64,000 nucleotides of DNA from Rhodobacter sp. (GCA_030065095.1 JASJDP010000010.1:1-64000), one strand, 5' to 3'. Positions 24,870-33,878 are shown, counted from the stretch's first letter. Notes: generated from the letters alone by a model not told the origin. Numbers and translations are program-made.

Positions 24870-26407
24870 CGGCGGCCGCCTTGTACGATCCGGTCAAGGA
24901 TCATGGCGCAGAACAGGATCGAAAACCCCGCCAAGATGCCTTGGCCAACATTGGCATATTGCAGCGCTTCGAGAACGTCCTCACCAAGCCCCTTGGCCCC
25001 GATCAGCGAGGCAACGACGACCATTGCGAGCGACAGCATGATCGTCTGATTGATGCCTGCCCGGATCGACGGGCTTGCCAAGGGCAGATCGACCTTGGTC
25101 AAAAGGTACCACTTGTTGGCACCAAAGCTGATCGCCGCCTCGCGAACGCTTTCGGGCACGCCGCGCAAGCCCAGCACGGTCAGGCGTACGACCGGGGTGC
25201 CGCCGAAAATCATCGTGGTTACCACGGCCGCCGGTTTCCCGGTGCCGAAAAAGGCGATAACCGGGATCATGAACACAAAGGCCGGCATGGTCTGCATGAA
25301 ATCCATGATCGGTTGGATAAAGGCGTAAAACCGCGGGCGGCGGGCGGCGAACATGCCCAGCGGGATGCCGATCAGGATGGAAAGACAGGCCGCCGTTCCC
25401 AAAAGCGCCAGCGTCGTCATGGCTTTTTCCCAAAAACCAAGCAGCCCCATATAGGCGAGAAAGGCCCCGGAATAGATCGCCATGCGCACGCCTGCGGTCA
25501 GCCATGTCAGCAGGATGATCAGGCTCGCGATCACAATCCAAGGTGTGCTGACAAACACGATCTCCAACGCGTCCAGTACCAGGCGGATGCAATAGGTGAT
25601 GGCGTCGAAAAGCGCCTCGCCGTTCAGCACGGCCCAGTTGAAGAAATCCTCGACCCCGGCAATGCTGGTCAGCCGGATATCCGGATCAGTCGGAAAATCG
25701 ATCAGAAGCGTGAAGCGCCCCGGAAAGCTGTAATGCAGCATGGCCGCCGCGGCGATCAGGGCCATGAAAACGGCGCTGAAGGCGATCTGCGTGACCGGCA
25801 TGCCCGAGCGGATGGAGCGGTCGCTGAGCCAGTCGGAAAACCGCGCCTCCAGTGCCGTATTGGCCAAGACCGCTTGGGCGACCTTGGCCAGGATCAGGAT
25901 CGTCAGGCCAATCAGGGCGATTGTCGGACCTTGGGCCGCCAGAGCCTCGGCCTCGGCACGGATACCGCCGATATTGGCCTCCAGCGACTCGACCGTGCGG
26001 CGGTAGACGTCGACCTTGTCGGAATTGTTCTCGATGGCCGCCGCCAATTGCTGGCGGCGCAATTCCAGCGTGCCTTCGATCGAGGCGATCCGTGCCATGG
26101 CATCAGAGGCGAGATCGCCGAACAGCCCACGAGCCATCTGCACGAGCCCGAGCGTTTCGATGATGAGAAACGGCAAGGCCCAGTTCCAAAGGCCGCGGGC
26201 ACCAAACCAGACCGGGCCGAAGCACCCGGCCATCAAATTGACCGTCGGCGTGAACCGGGCCGAGGCGCCGATCCGGTCGAACATGCGGATGTAATAGTCG
26301 GGGCTGGTGCGCACGAAGGTACGGATGTTCTCACGCCGTTCTTCGGCATAGGCGCGGGCGGCCTCGGTGTTGGTGTCTTCCAGCGGGTTTACGGTCGCGT
26401 CCATCAT
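24866..26407 (-). CDS. Betaine/choline-type ABC permease with N-terminal extension (ProW/OpuAB-like)
   Basis: The 513-residue protein has a C-terminal BPD_transp_1 domain (about 300-505) with the EAA loop GVPESVREAAISFGANKWYLL and the FMQTMPAFVFMIPVIAFFG segment typical of ProW/OpuAB. The first 290 residues are unusual: hydrophobic segments around 60-95, a predicted coiled coil at about 105-155 (IEGTLELRRQQLAAAIENN) and further membrane helices near 160-275. The ATG at 26407 overlaps the stop of the ATPase gene; a second ATG follows directly. It forms the membrane channel of the importer with the adjacent ATPase and binding protein. Confidence 0.88.
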   Translation of the reverse strand: MMDATVNPLEDTNTEAARAYAEERRENIRTFVRTSPDYYIRMFDRIGASARFTPTVNLMAGCFGPVWFGARGLWNWALPFLIIETLGLVQMARGLFGDLASDAMARIASIEGTLELRRQQLAAAIENNSDKVDVYRRTVESLEANIGGIRAEAEALAAQGPTIALIGLTILILAKVAQAVLANTALEARFSDWLSDRSIRSGMPVTQIAFSAVFMALIAAAAMLHYSFPGRFTLLIDFPTDPDIRLTSIAGVEDFFNWAVLNGEALFDAITYCIRLVLDALEIVFVSTPWIVIASLIILLTWLTAGVRMAIYSGAFLAYMGLLGFWEKAMTTLALLGTAACLSILIGIPLGMFAARRPRFYAFIQPIMDFMQTMPAFVFMIPVIAFFGTGKPAAVVTTMIFGGTPVVRLTVLGLRGVPESVREAAISFGANKWYLLTKVDLPLASPSIRAGINQTIMLSLAMVVVASLIGAKGLGEDVLEALQYANVGQGILAGFSILFCAMILDRIVQGGRR

Positions 26408-27447
26408 GAAACCTCCGTCCCCTCGATCACGGTGCGCAAGAGATCGGCGCGGGTAATGACACCGACGTCCTTGCCGGCCTCCTGCACGACGATCGGATGA
26501 TCGTCGTCGATTGCCAGGTTGATCAGCGTGCTCAATGTCTCGGCTTCATCGACCCGGGGTGCGTCTGCCGGGATTGGTCCGTTCCCGTTAATCGGCTGCA
26601 TCACCGCATGCGCATGCACGACCTTGAGGCGCGAAATGCCGGCGACAAAATCCGCCACATAATCGTCGGCGGGATGCATGACGATGTCCTCGGCGGTGCC
26701 GATCTGAACCATCTTGCCATCGCGCATGATCGCGATGCGGTCGCCAATGCGCACCGCTTCGTCCAGATCGTGGGTGATGAAGATCGTGGTCTTTTTCAGG
26801 ATCTTGCTGAGTTTGATGAACTCATCCTGGAGCTGGCGACGAATGAGCGGATCGAGCGCCGAAAACGGCTCGTCCATCAAAAGGACATCCGGGTTGGCCG
26901 CCAGCGCGCGCGCCAGCCCCACGCGCTGCTGCATGCCGCCAGAGAGTTCATGCGCGAACTTCGACCCCCATGCCCCAAGCTCGACGATGTCGAGGATGGC
27001 GGCGGCCTGACGCATGCGTTCATTCTTGGCCACCTGGCGGATTTCCAGCGGCATGGCGACATTGTCGAGCACCGAGCGATGCGGCATCAGCGCGAAGTTC
27101 TGAAACACCATGCCGATCTTTTGGTTGCGGAACCGCTGCAGCTCGCGCGGGCCCAGGGCCATGACATCGGTGCCCTCGATCTCGATCTTGCCCGCCGTCG
27201 GCTCCAGCAGGCGGTTGAAATGGCGCACCAGCGTCGACTTGCCGCTGCCCGAAAGCCCCATGACGCAGAAGATTTCACCGCGGTTTACCTGCAGGCTGAC
27301 ATCGGCGACACCGACCACGGCGTTGAATTCCGCCAGTACCTCGGCCTTGCCCAATCCGCGTTCGCGAATGGCCTGCAACGCAGATTGCGCATTGTCGCCG
27401 AAGATCTTCCAGACATTTGAGATTTCGATGACGGTGTCGTCGGTCAT
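26404..27447 (-). CDS. Betaine/choline-type ABC transporter ATPase (ProV/OpuAA-like)
   Basis: The 347-residue protein has Walker A GLSGSGKST (about 63-71), Q-loop FQNFALMPHRSV, signature LSGGMQQR, Walker B VLLMDEPFSALD and the switch His in FITHDLDEA. The N-terminal arm (IFGDNAQSALQAIRERGLGK) is typical of ProV. The C-terminal 75 residues (IVVQEAGKDVGVITRADLLR) form a short CBS-like region, which in OpuA senses ionic strength. It powers quaternary-amine or similar zwitterion uptake. It overlaps the permease start by 4 bases and follows the binding-protein gene by 80 bases. Confidence 0.92.
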   Translation of the reverse strand: MTDDTVIEISNVWKIFGDNAQSALQAIRERGLGKAEVLAEFNAVVGVADVSLQVNRGEIFCVMGLSGSGKSTLVRHFNRLLEPTAGKIEIEGTDVMALGPRELQRFRNQKIGMVFQNFALMPHRSVLDNVAMPLEIRQVAKNERMRQAAAILDIVELGAWGSKFAHELSGGMQQRVGLARALAANPDVLLMDEPFSALDPLIRRQLQDEFIKLSKILKKTTIFITHDLDEAVRIGDRIAIMRDGKMVQIGTAEDIVMHPADDYVADFVAGISRLKVVHAHAVMQPINGNGPIPADAPRVDEAETLSTLINLAIDDDHPIVVQEAGKDVGVITRADLLRTVIEGTEVS

Positions 27448-27527
27448 GTCGCGCGCGCCCTGCAGGCCTCATGGTGAAAACGGCACCGGAAAACCGGCAC
27501 CGCTCTCAATGCTTCATTGATCCGGGA

Positions 27528-28493
27528 TCAAAGGCCGAGCCATCCGTCGACGCGATCGGAGTTGGCCTCGACCCACTCTTTGGCCACTTCCGCCGGATCG
27601 CGGCCGTTCGCGCTGACCTCGAAGGCCAGGCCGCTGACATCGTCGGCGGTCAACTCGAAATTGGCGAAAAACTCCGCGATGGCCGGCGAGCGGTCTTCCA
27701 GCGACTTCGACCAAGCGATCTGCACGTTTTTCAGCGCATCCTTGCTGGCGACCATGGACTTTTCGTACCAGTCGGCATCGTCCGAGGGCTGCACCATGAC
27801 GTATTTCGCCGGGTCGTAGGTCGGTTCAGTCAACATCTGGACGTCGAACATGAACCACACGGCGTGGGGCTTGTAGCAATAGAATGCATACCCCTCGCCC
27901 TTGGCGATGCTGTCACGAATGCGCGCGGTCTTGACGCTTTCCTCGGCACGGATCGGCTCGATGAAGTCCAAAAGACCGTAGTCGCGGGTCTTGACCTCGT
28001 TCACGTTGGCCGAGGCCCAGCCGGGCGCGCCGATCCACATCTCACCCTTGCCGTTGCCGTCGCTGTCCATCAGCGCGGCGACGTCCGGGCGGCCGAGATC
28101 AGCTATATCGGTGATACTGTTGGCCTCGCCAAAGGCTTTCGACACGCAAAAGCCCTGGTTGCCCTCGTAGGGGTTCGACGACAGCACCACGGTGCCCGCA
28201 CCGTCGACATATTTCTTGGTGAAGCTTTCCTGGTTCGGCAGCCAGACGTCAGGATGCACGTCGATGTCGCCCTTGCCCTGGTCCATCGCCTGGAAAATCG
28301 TCGCGTTGTTGCCGGGCACATATTCGACCGTGCCGCCGATGCGCGACGTCACGACCTCGCCCAAGAGGTGCCCGATGGCCTGGGCGCCGGTCCAGGACGG
28401 CAGGCCGATCTTGACCTCTTCTGCGGCCAGAGCCGGCAGCGCCAGCGTGCTGACGGCTGCAGCGAGGCCCAGTGATTTCAGCTTGAATTTCAT
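27528..28493 (-). CDS. ABC transporter substrate-binding protein, ProX/OpuAC type
   Basis: The 321-residue protein has a Sec signal (MKFKLKSLGLAAAVSTLALPALA) and an OpuAC fold: KIGLPSWTGAQAIGHLL, GDIDVHPDVWLPNQESF (about 76-92), PYEGNQGFCVS, and late motifs YAFYCYKPHAVWFMFD. Aromatic residues in these motifs could form the cation-pi cage used for betaines, though the exact cage residues are not assigned. It delivers a quaternary ammonium or related zwitterion to the neighbouring permease. The coupling with a sulfo-lyase/desulfhydrase gene upstream hints that the ligand may carry sulfur; that is inference. Confidence 0.88.
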   Translation of the reverse strand: MKFKLKSLGLAAAVSTLALPALAAEEVKIGLPSWTGAQAIGHLLGEVVTSRIGGTVEYVPGNNATIFQAMDQGKGDIDVHPDVWLPNQESFTKKYVDGAGTVVLSSNPYEGNQGFCVSKAFGEANSITDIADLGRPDVAALMDSDGNGKGEMWIGAPGWASANVNEVKTRDYGLLDFIEPIRAEESVKTARIRDSIAKGEGYAFYCYKPHAVWFMFDVQMLTEPTYDPAKYVMVQPSDDADWYEKSMVASKDALKNVQIAWSKSLEDRSPAIAEFFANFELTADDVSGLAFEVSANGRDPAEVAKEWVEANSDRVDGWLGL

Positions 28494-28530
28494 GGTCTTC
28501 TCCTCTGTTGAATAGCGCCGTTTGCCGGCG

Positions 28531-29574
28531 TCAGGTCATCGATGCGATCAACTGGTCTTGATAGGCGAACAGGGCGACGGCCCCACCGGTGTGCAAGAAC
28601 AGCACATTGTCGGTTGGCTTGAAAAAGCCCTGCCGGACCATTCCGATCAATCCTGCCATACCCTTTGCCGAGTAGACGGGATCCAAAAGAATGCCTTCCT
28701 GCCGGGCAAGAAGGCGGATCGCCTCCATCGTCGACTCCGCCGGAATACCGTAGCCTTCTCCCACATAGCCGTCGTCGACCAAAATCCGGCTGAGCGGCAC
28801 GCCTTCGGCGCCGAGCTTCTCCAACGTCTTCTGGGTGAGCCCGTGGACGGCGCTCATCTGACGCTCGCGCGGCTGCCGAACACTGACGCCCATCACCGGC
28901 AGGTCATGGCCAATCGTTTGGAATCCCGCAACGAGTCCGGCCTGCGTCCCGGTGCTGCCGGTGGCCATGACAAGCCAGTCGAATGCCTGCCCGGTTTCCG
29001 ACGTGTATTCCGCGATCTCCTGCGCGCAATTGGCATAGCCCAATGCACCGGTCGGATTGGACCCGCCCCCGGGGATGAAATAGGGGCGGTGCCCCTCTGC
29101 GCGCAGCGCCTCGGCAACCGCCTCGGCCTCGGCATTCATGTCCAATCCGGCGGGCCGGAATTCATGGGTTGCGCCAAAGAGGTCGTCGAGCAGGACGTTT
29201 CCGGTGGTTTCGTAGGAGGCGTCGCGACCGGGCACGCGGCGCTCTAAGAGCACGTGGCATTTCATGCCGACCTTACAGGCCGCTGCCGCCGTCTGCCGGA
29301 CATGGTTCGATTGCACCGCGCCTTGCGTGACCAGCATATCCGCCTTTTCGCGCATCGCTTCGCCGACCAGGAATTCCAGTTTCCGGGTCTTGTTACCGCC
29401 GGTGGCAAGCCCCGTGCAGTCGTCGCGCTTGATAAAGAGCCGCGGCCCCCCCAGCAGTTCCGTAAGCCGCGGCATCGCCTCGATCGGAGTTGGCCTATGG
29501 CACAGGTTGGTTCGCGGGAACCGGCCGAAATCTATGCGGGCAGGCGCTTGCGTCAGCGTTGCGGTCTCGGCCAT
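28531..29574 (-). CDS. PLP-dependent D-cysteine desulfhydrase / L-cysteate sulfo-lyase family enzyme
   Basis: The 347-residue fold-type II PLP enzyme has the Schiff-base lysine in GGNKTRKLEFL (about 59-69), QSNHVRQTAAAACK, and the phosphate-binding loop ATGSTGTQAGL. It belongs to the ACC-deaminase/D-cysteine desulfhydrase family, which includes CuyA of marine alphaproteobacteria (cysteate to pyruvate, sulfite and ammonium). Desulfhydrase and sulfo-lyase cannot be told apart by eye. Start ATG 29574 with GAGGA upstream; 14 further in-frame codons upstream seem untranslated. First gene of the uptake operon and divergent from a LysR regulator, so it probably breaks down the imported compound. Confidence 0.82.
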   Translation of the reverse strand: MAETATLTQAPARIDFGRFPRTNLCHRPTPIEAMPRLTELLGGPRLFIKRDDCTGLATGGNKTRKLEFLVGEAMREKADMLVTQGAVQSNHVRQTAAAACKVGMKCHVLLERRVPGRDASYETTGNVLLDDLFGATHEFRPAGLDMNAEAEAVAEALRAEGHRPYFIPGGGSNPTGALGYANCAQEIAEYTSETGQAFDWLVMATGSTGTQAGLVAGFQTIGHDLPVMGVSVRQPRERQMSAVHGLTQKTLEKLGAEGVPLSRILVDDGYVGEGYGIPAESTMEAIRLLARQEGILLDPVYSAKGMAGLIGMVRQGFFKPTDNVLFLHTGGAVALFAYQDQLIASMT

Positions 29575-29654
29575 GGCATCGTCCTCACATGTACAATTGG
29601 GCGCAGCCTGAGGCAAAATCGTTTAGCCCGCCAATGCCATGTTTGAATGACATT

Positions 29655-29669
29655 ATGCAGATTTTGCAT
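29655..29669. promoter_or_regulatory. LysR-type T-N11-A dyad in the divergent promoter
   Basis: ATGCA-GATTT-TGCAT is a perfect 5-bp dyad with a 5-base centre and fits the T-N11-A rule of LysR regulators. It lies between the sulfo-lyase operon and the lysR gene, 13 bases before the chosen LysR start, a place suited to negative autoregulation. Confidence 0.5.
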
Positions 29670-29681
29670 TATCCTTTGGCT

Positions 29682-30599
29682 ATGGACCTGTTTCTGTTTC
29701 GCGACCTGGAGCGCCTTCGGCGGACCGGGAATTTTTCCCAGGCCGCTGCGCTTGGAAATGTCAGCCAGCCGGCCTTCAGCCGACGTATCAAATCGCTCGA
29801 AACCTGGGTCGGTGCGTTGCTTGTAGACCGGTCGCACCACCCGGTGAAATTGACCGAAGCCGGCGTGCAGATGCTTGAGGCCGGGCTGCAGGCGCTGTCG
29901 AGGATCGAGCGAGAACGCAGCCAGATCCTCGAAGCACAATCCCTGCCCGACAAATACGTCGTGACTTTCGGCGCGCAACACTCGATCGGGTGGCGGTTCT
30001 ATCCGGCCTGGTTGCAGGCTTTGGAAGAAGCATACGGCCCGATTTTGTCGCGCTTAAGGGCGGACGACCTGCCCAATTGCTTGCGCGACTTGAAGCGCGG
30101 TGATGTGGATTTCGTGATCGCCTACCAAGAAGCAAGCGCCCCGCCGGCGGGAACGTTCGATTCGGTAATGATCGGAACCGACCAGCTAATTCCGGTGTCC
30201 AAACCGGACACTGACGGACAACCGATTTTTGGTTTCGACACACCGGGCGTCGAGATGCCGTATCTGCGCTTTGGCGATGCCGCGCCGATCGGAAACCTCC
30301 TGAAACCGCTCCTTGTCGGCAAGGGTCTGACCGCCCGACTTCGGATGGTTTACGAAAATTCGATGGCCGGCGCGCTTCGGATCAGGGCACGTGCAGGCGA
30401 CGGGGTCGCGTGGCTGCCCAAAAGCCTGGTTGCACCCGATCTCGAAAACAAGTTGTTGGTCCGTACCGGCGATCGTGATTGGGATATCGATCTGGAGATA
30501 CGATTGTTCCGAAACCTGCAACGCTCCAATCGGGTGACGCGGTCCATCTGGTCCTTCTTGGAGGTGCGACAGGACGTTCCGCTTATCTCCCTGGAATAA
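29682..30599 (+). CDS. LysR-family transcriptional regulator
   Basis: The 305-residue protein has an N-terminal winged helix (MDLFLFRDLERLRRTGNFSQAAALGNVSQPAFSRRIKSLE in sections across about 1-40) and a two-lobe effector domain (about 85-290). The ATG at 29682 puts the helix-turn-helix at the usual distance from the N-terminus, but there is no clear ribosome site; ATGs at 29655 or 29637 are alternatives. It is divergent from the sulfo-lyase/betaine-type uptake operon and presumably activates it when its substrate is present. Confidence 0.88.
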   Translation: MDLFLFRDLERLRRTGNFSQAAALGNVSQPAFSRRIKSLETWVGALLVDRSHHPVKLTEAGVQMLEAGLQALSRIERERSQILEAQSLPDKYVVTFGAQHSIGWRFYPAWLQALEEAYGPILSRLRADDLPNCLRDLKRGDVDFVIAYQEASAPPAGTFDSVMIGTDQLIPVSKPDTDGQPIFGFDTPGVEMPYLRFGDAAPIGNLLKPLLVGKGLTARLRMVYENSMAGALRIRARAGDGVAWLPKSLVAPDLENKLLVRTGDRDWDIDLEIRLFRNLQRSNRVTRSIWSFLEVRQDVPLISLE

Positions 30600-30824
30600 T
30601 GCTACCGTATGGGGAGAGCGGCTTGGTCGATTGGTCCAGACCTGCCGTTGCCCAACTGCTTCGCCTCTGACGTGCGACCCGTGAGATCGGACTTTCGTTG
30701 CTGCGCAGAAGTCGCATCCTACTGGATTCACAATGCGGACTCTTCAGAGCTTCGTTGAACCTGCAACAACCAATACGAATGGATGGACCCAGCCATAGGC
30801 CGCCAAAGTGGGACCAACTGTGCG

Positions 30825-31835
30825 TCAGGCCGTGCGAATGCAGTCCTTCAGCATTTTCTGGAGCGCCGGTCGGGTGCGCCGACGCAACAGATTCAGGGCT
30901 GGAAGGCCGCAGAGCTTGCCGACCAACGCCACTGCCGCCTCAGTGTTCGCGGCCGGTCCGCACACCAGATCGGGTTTTCGGCCAAAGGCGTGCTGGACGC
31001 CCAAAACCGCATAAGGATCAGAGGCACAGAGCACCAACATCCGCACGTTGTCGTCGATCATCTCCATCGCGACCGAACCGTTGTAGGGTTCCAGCGGCGA
31101 TGCTCCGGCCTCGGCAACCAGTACATCCGGCCCGGTCGCGGCGATCTTCGAGAGGAGTTCGCGCAGAAGTTCGGCGAATTCTGACGGCGGGCAGACGGTT
31201 GAGGGCAAACCGACATCGACGAAGTCGAAGACCTGTGCGGCGCCGGCATCCTTCCAGCTGAGCATATCGCGGTACCGCGCCGCGCCGGTCAGCTTTGCAG
31301 CAGCAACCTTCAACCCCAGTTGCGCCAACTCATGCACGATCACCCGACCGGATGTGGTTTTGCCCGCAGACATCGAGGTGCCGATCAAGAGGATTATGGG
31401 GATGTCGAGCCGCATCGGCTCGACCGGCGGACAGAAGCCGCGCATCGTCAACTTCTCGTCGCGCACCAAGTGGCCCTGATACTGGAGGTTCATAAGCGGC
31501 GGCAAAAGCGGCGAGACGGAGGTCGCCAGACCGAACAGCCCTGCCCCCGTCAGCGCATGCATCGCGCCGTCCTCGCCCACCGCGCGCCAGTCGCCCACAC
31601 CTTCCAATGTCGCCGCACGCACCCCCAGCGCGCCGACGACCAGATCACCGTCGAAGACCTGGCAAGCCCGGCCCGAAGGACGCTCGATCACATAGAGCGG
31701 ACCCGGGCGTCCCTGCACCTCGCACATCACATAGTCGCCGGTGGCCCAGTCGGACCGGAGCAGCGGTGCCACATCGAAACCGTTCGATTCCACGTCGGCG
31801 ATCCGGGTGACGGTCGTGAAAAAAGCCTTGGTCAT
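30825..31835 (-). CDS. P-loop nucleotide-binding protein (DUF1611-like)
   Basis: The 336-residue protein has an N-terminal beta-rich domain (about 1-135) and a P-loop domain with Walker A GTSMSAGKTTSG (about 152-163). Then follow AAAKLTGAARYRDMLSWKDAGA, DVGLPSTV, DVLVAEAGASPLEPYNG and a late VLCASDPYAVLG. The set resembles DUF1611-type proteins, in which this domain may act as a kinase or ATPase on a small molecule. I cannot name a reaction. Its start overlaps the M20 peptidase stop by 4 bases; it is the last gene of a three-gene operon. Confidence 0.65.
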   Translation of the reverse strand: MTKAFFTTVTRIADVESNGFDVAPLLRSDWATGDYVMCEVQGRPGPLYVIERPSGRACQVFDGDLVVGALGVRAATLEGVGDWRAVGEDGAMHALTGAGLFGLATSVSPLLPPLMNLQYQGHLVRDEKLTMRGFCPPVEPMRLDIPIILLIGTSMSAGKTTSGRVIVHELAQLGLKVAAAKLTGAARYRDMLSWKDAGAAQVFDFVDVGLPSTVCPPSEFAELLRELLSKIAATGPDVLVAEAGASPLEPYNGSVAMEMIDDNVRMLVLCASDPYAVLGVQHAFGRKPDLVCGPAANTEAAVALVGKLCGLPALNLLRRRTRPALQKMLKDCIRTA

Positions 31836-33031
31836 GGCGCATCCCCCGCGCTGGGTTGTGGCGGCGCCAGCAAAAGCAGCGCCAATAGGGCGGTTCGTTC
31901 CAAGGTCTCGTCGAGGTAGAGGAATTCGTGTGGTGCATGAGCCCCGTCGCCGACGGGGCCGAGCCCGTCGAGCGTTGCCGTATAAAGGCTCGTCGTGTTG
32001 CCGTCCGATCCGCCGCCGGCGAGGCCCTCGCCCAGTGCGAGACCGATCTCTGACGACAAATTCTGCGCCAACCGCCAGAGCTGGCGGTTGCGTGGGGTCG
32101 GTTCCAGCGCGGGGCGGCCGATTCCCCCCTCGACCTCGAGGTTGGTGCCAGGCACGACCGGTTCCAGCCCGTGGATCGCCGCCGTCACCCGCTCGGCGTC
32201 CTCATGGGTCCGCACCCGCACATCCGCCACACAGCCGCTATCGGGCGCGATGACATTGGGGCGCAGCCCGCCCTCGATTGTGCCGACATTCACCGTAACG
32301 CCCTTGTCGGCATCGTTCAGCGCAAAAAGCGCCTGGACCACGTGGCTGAGTTCCAGAATGGCGCTGGCGCCCTTGTCCGGATCGAGGCCGGCATGGGCGG
32401 CCTGTCCGGTGATCTTGACTGAGAACCGGCCGACGCCCTTGCGCGCGGTCTTCAGCTTGCCGTCACGGCCAAGCGACGGCTCCAGGACGAATGCACGGCA
32501 GGCCACGCGCGCCAGGCGGCGGATCAGGTGGGCCGACTCGCGACTGCCGATCTCTTCGTCGGAATTGGCGAAGACCACCGGTGTCACGGCAGGCGTCAGG
32601 CCAAAATGCGTCAGCGCCTCGAGCGCGAAGATGATCTGCGTGATGCCGCCCTTCATGTCATAGACGCCGGGTCCGCGGACCACGTTGCCGTCGAACTCGA
32701 ACGGCATTTCCTGAAGCGTGCCAAGCGGCCAAACGGTGTCATAATGCCCGATGAGAAGTTGGATTGGGCGGCCTCGGGCGCGGTCCGAGGGGCGAGCGTA
32801 GAGGTTTCCGCCATGGTTCGTGCCGCTGAGGTCCAGCGTTCGAAATCCGCCGTCGCGCAGCCGGTCGGCGATGATGCCGCGGGCCCGGTTCTGGGTCTCT
32901 GGCGCGAGCGATGGGGTCTCGACGCGTGTCAGCTGTTCCAGGAAGGCAACGAAATCGCCCCTTCGCGACTGCAAATGGGCGAGTATCTCGGCGCCGGAGG
33001 GGGCAAGGGCTTGCGTGTCGGCAGCGCTCAT
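31832..33031 (-). CDS. M20-family metallopeptidase (glutamate carboxypeptidase-like)
   Basis: The 399-residue protein has the M20 dizinc layout: first His and general Asp in GHYDTVWPLG (about 95-104), bridging Asp in YDMKGG (about 124-129), catalytic Glu and metal Glu in NSDEEIGS (about 157-164) and the last His in DGAHAPHEFL (about 364-373). The dimerisation lid carries GQAAHAGLDPDKG. It removes a terminal amino acid or deacylates an N-acyl amino acid; no signal peptide is seen, so it acts in the cytoplasm. Both neighbours overlap it by 4 bases. Confidence 0.9.
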   Translation of the reverse strand: MSAADTQALAPSGAEILAHLQSRRGDFVAFLEQLTRVETPSLAPETQNRARGIIADRLRDGGFRTLDLSGTNHGGNLYARPSDRARGRPIQLLIGHYDTVWPLGTLQEMPFEFDGNVVRGPGVYDMKGGITQIIFALEALTHFGLTPAVTPVVFANSDEEIGSRESAHLIRRLARVACRAFVLEPSLGRDGKLKTARKGVGRFSVKITGQAAHAGLDPDKGASAILELSHVVQALFALNDADKGVTVNVGTIEGGLRPNVIAPDSGCVADVRVRTHEDAERVTAAIHGLEPVVPGTNLEVEGGIGRPALEPTPRNRQLWRLAQNLSSEIGLALGEGLAGGGSDGNTTSLYTATLDGLGPVGDGAHAPHEFLYLDETLERTALLALLLLAPPQPSAGDAP

Positions 33032-33651
33032 TTCCGCATTCCCTTGGGTATTGGAAAAGCCAGCGTGTCCTGGACTTTCGCAAAGCGCCCCGGACTGACA
33101 TAACTTAGAAGCGGCGCGTCGTGGATGAGGTCCTGATCGTCGCGGTCATCGGCGCGCAGATGGGCCGGATCGACCGCAGCCGCGACGATCTTGCCGACGA
33201 TCAGGCTATTGACCCCGAACCCGTCAACGAACCGGTCAAGCTCGCATTCGAGGTAGAGATAGCCGCCCGCAACAACCGGGCAGTCCACCTTGGCCGACCG
33301 GGAATGCGGCACATGCTGCAACTGCGGCTTGCTGTCATCCTCACAGCGGGGCGATGCGGTCAGAGTGGCTTCGAGCCATTGGTCCGGCTTTGGATAAGTG
33401 ACCGCGAACACGCCGTCGCGCTGGATGTTCCGGTAGGTGCCGTGGCGCGGGGTGCAGACAAAGCCGAAATAGTTCTGCCAGCCCATCGGTGTCACCATAT
33501 GCTTTGGCGCCAGATCGTCGGCCCCGCCGGGTTCTCGCGTGCCGACCAGAACCAGCGGCGCCACAAAGAAGAACTGATCCCAGATCGGCATTGCCACATC
33601 CAGTTGCACAAGCCCCGCACGGCCGGCTGTGTCCGATGCGTTTGCGGTCAT
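33028..33651 (-). CDS. Flavin reductase-like (FMN-binding split barrel) protein
   Basis: The 207-residue protein has the flavin-reductase domain fold: a beta-barrel start FFFVAPLVLVGTRE, PMGWQNYFGFVCTPRHGTYRNI, FAVTYPKP, then CPVVAGGYLYLECELDRFVDG and NSLIVGKIVAAAVD. Such proteins bind FMN and either supply reduced flavin to a monooxygenase or act as FMN-dependent oxidoreductases. Start ATG 33651 has a GGGAGGTGA site; the longer open frame adds 23 unlikely codons. First gene of the three-gene operon; no monooxygenase partner is present nearby. Confidence 0.82.
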   Translation of the reverse strand: MTANASDTAGRAGLVQLDVAMPIWDQFFFVAPLVLVGTREPGGADDLAPKHMVTPMGWQNYFGFVCTPRHGTYRNIQRDGVFAVTYPKPDQWLEATLTASPRCEDDSKPQLQHVPHSRSAKVDCPVVAGGYLYLECELDRFVDGFGVNSLIVGKIVAAAVDPAHLRADDRDDQDLIHDAPLLSYVSPGRFAKVQDTLAFPIPKGMRK

Positions 33652-33758
33652 CGCCCCGTCACCTCCCCAAGCTGCTTCCCTGGCGCGCAGGCCTTTCAGG
33701 GCCATGGACCCGCCACGCATTCAGTATGACCGGGCGAAGGGGATGCCGCGATGATTTA

Positions 33759-33878
33759 GCTCAAGTCTGGAATGCCCTCGATCACCCACCGGTCATCAAC
33801 GCCTGGGACACCGCGCGGTTTGTTCGCAAGCAAGGGATGGATCGCTGCGCACCCTGTATCGCTCAAATCGTGCCTGTT
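33759..33878 (-). pseudogene. IS5-family transposase N-terminal remnant
   Basis: About 40 codons on the minus strand read NRHDLSDTGCAAIHPLL then ANKPRGVPGVDDRWVIEGI, a near copy of the N-terminus of IS5-type transposases (DL-D-EW--I-PLLP-KPRGVPRVDDRRVLNGI). The DDE domain is missing. The 647-base gap between the flavin reductase and the large M23 gene contains nothing else I recognise, so an element has inserted and decayed here. Confidence 0.65.
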
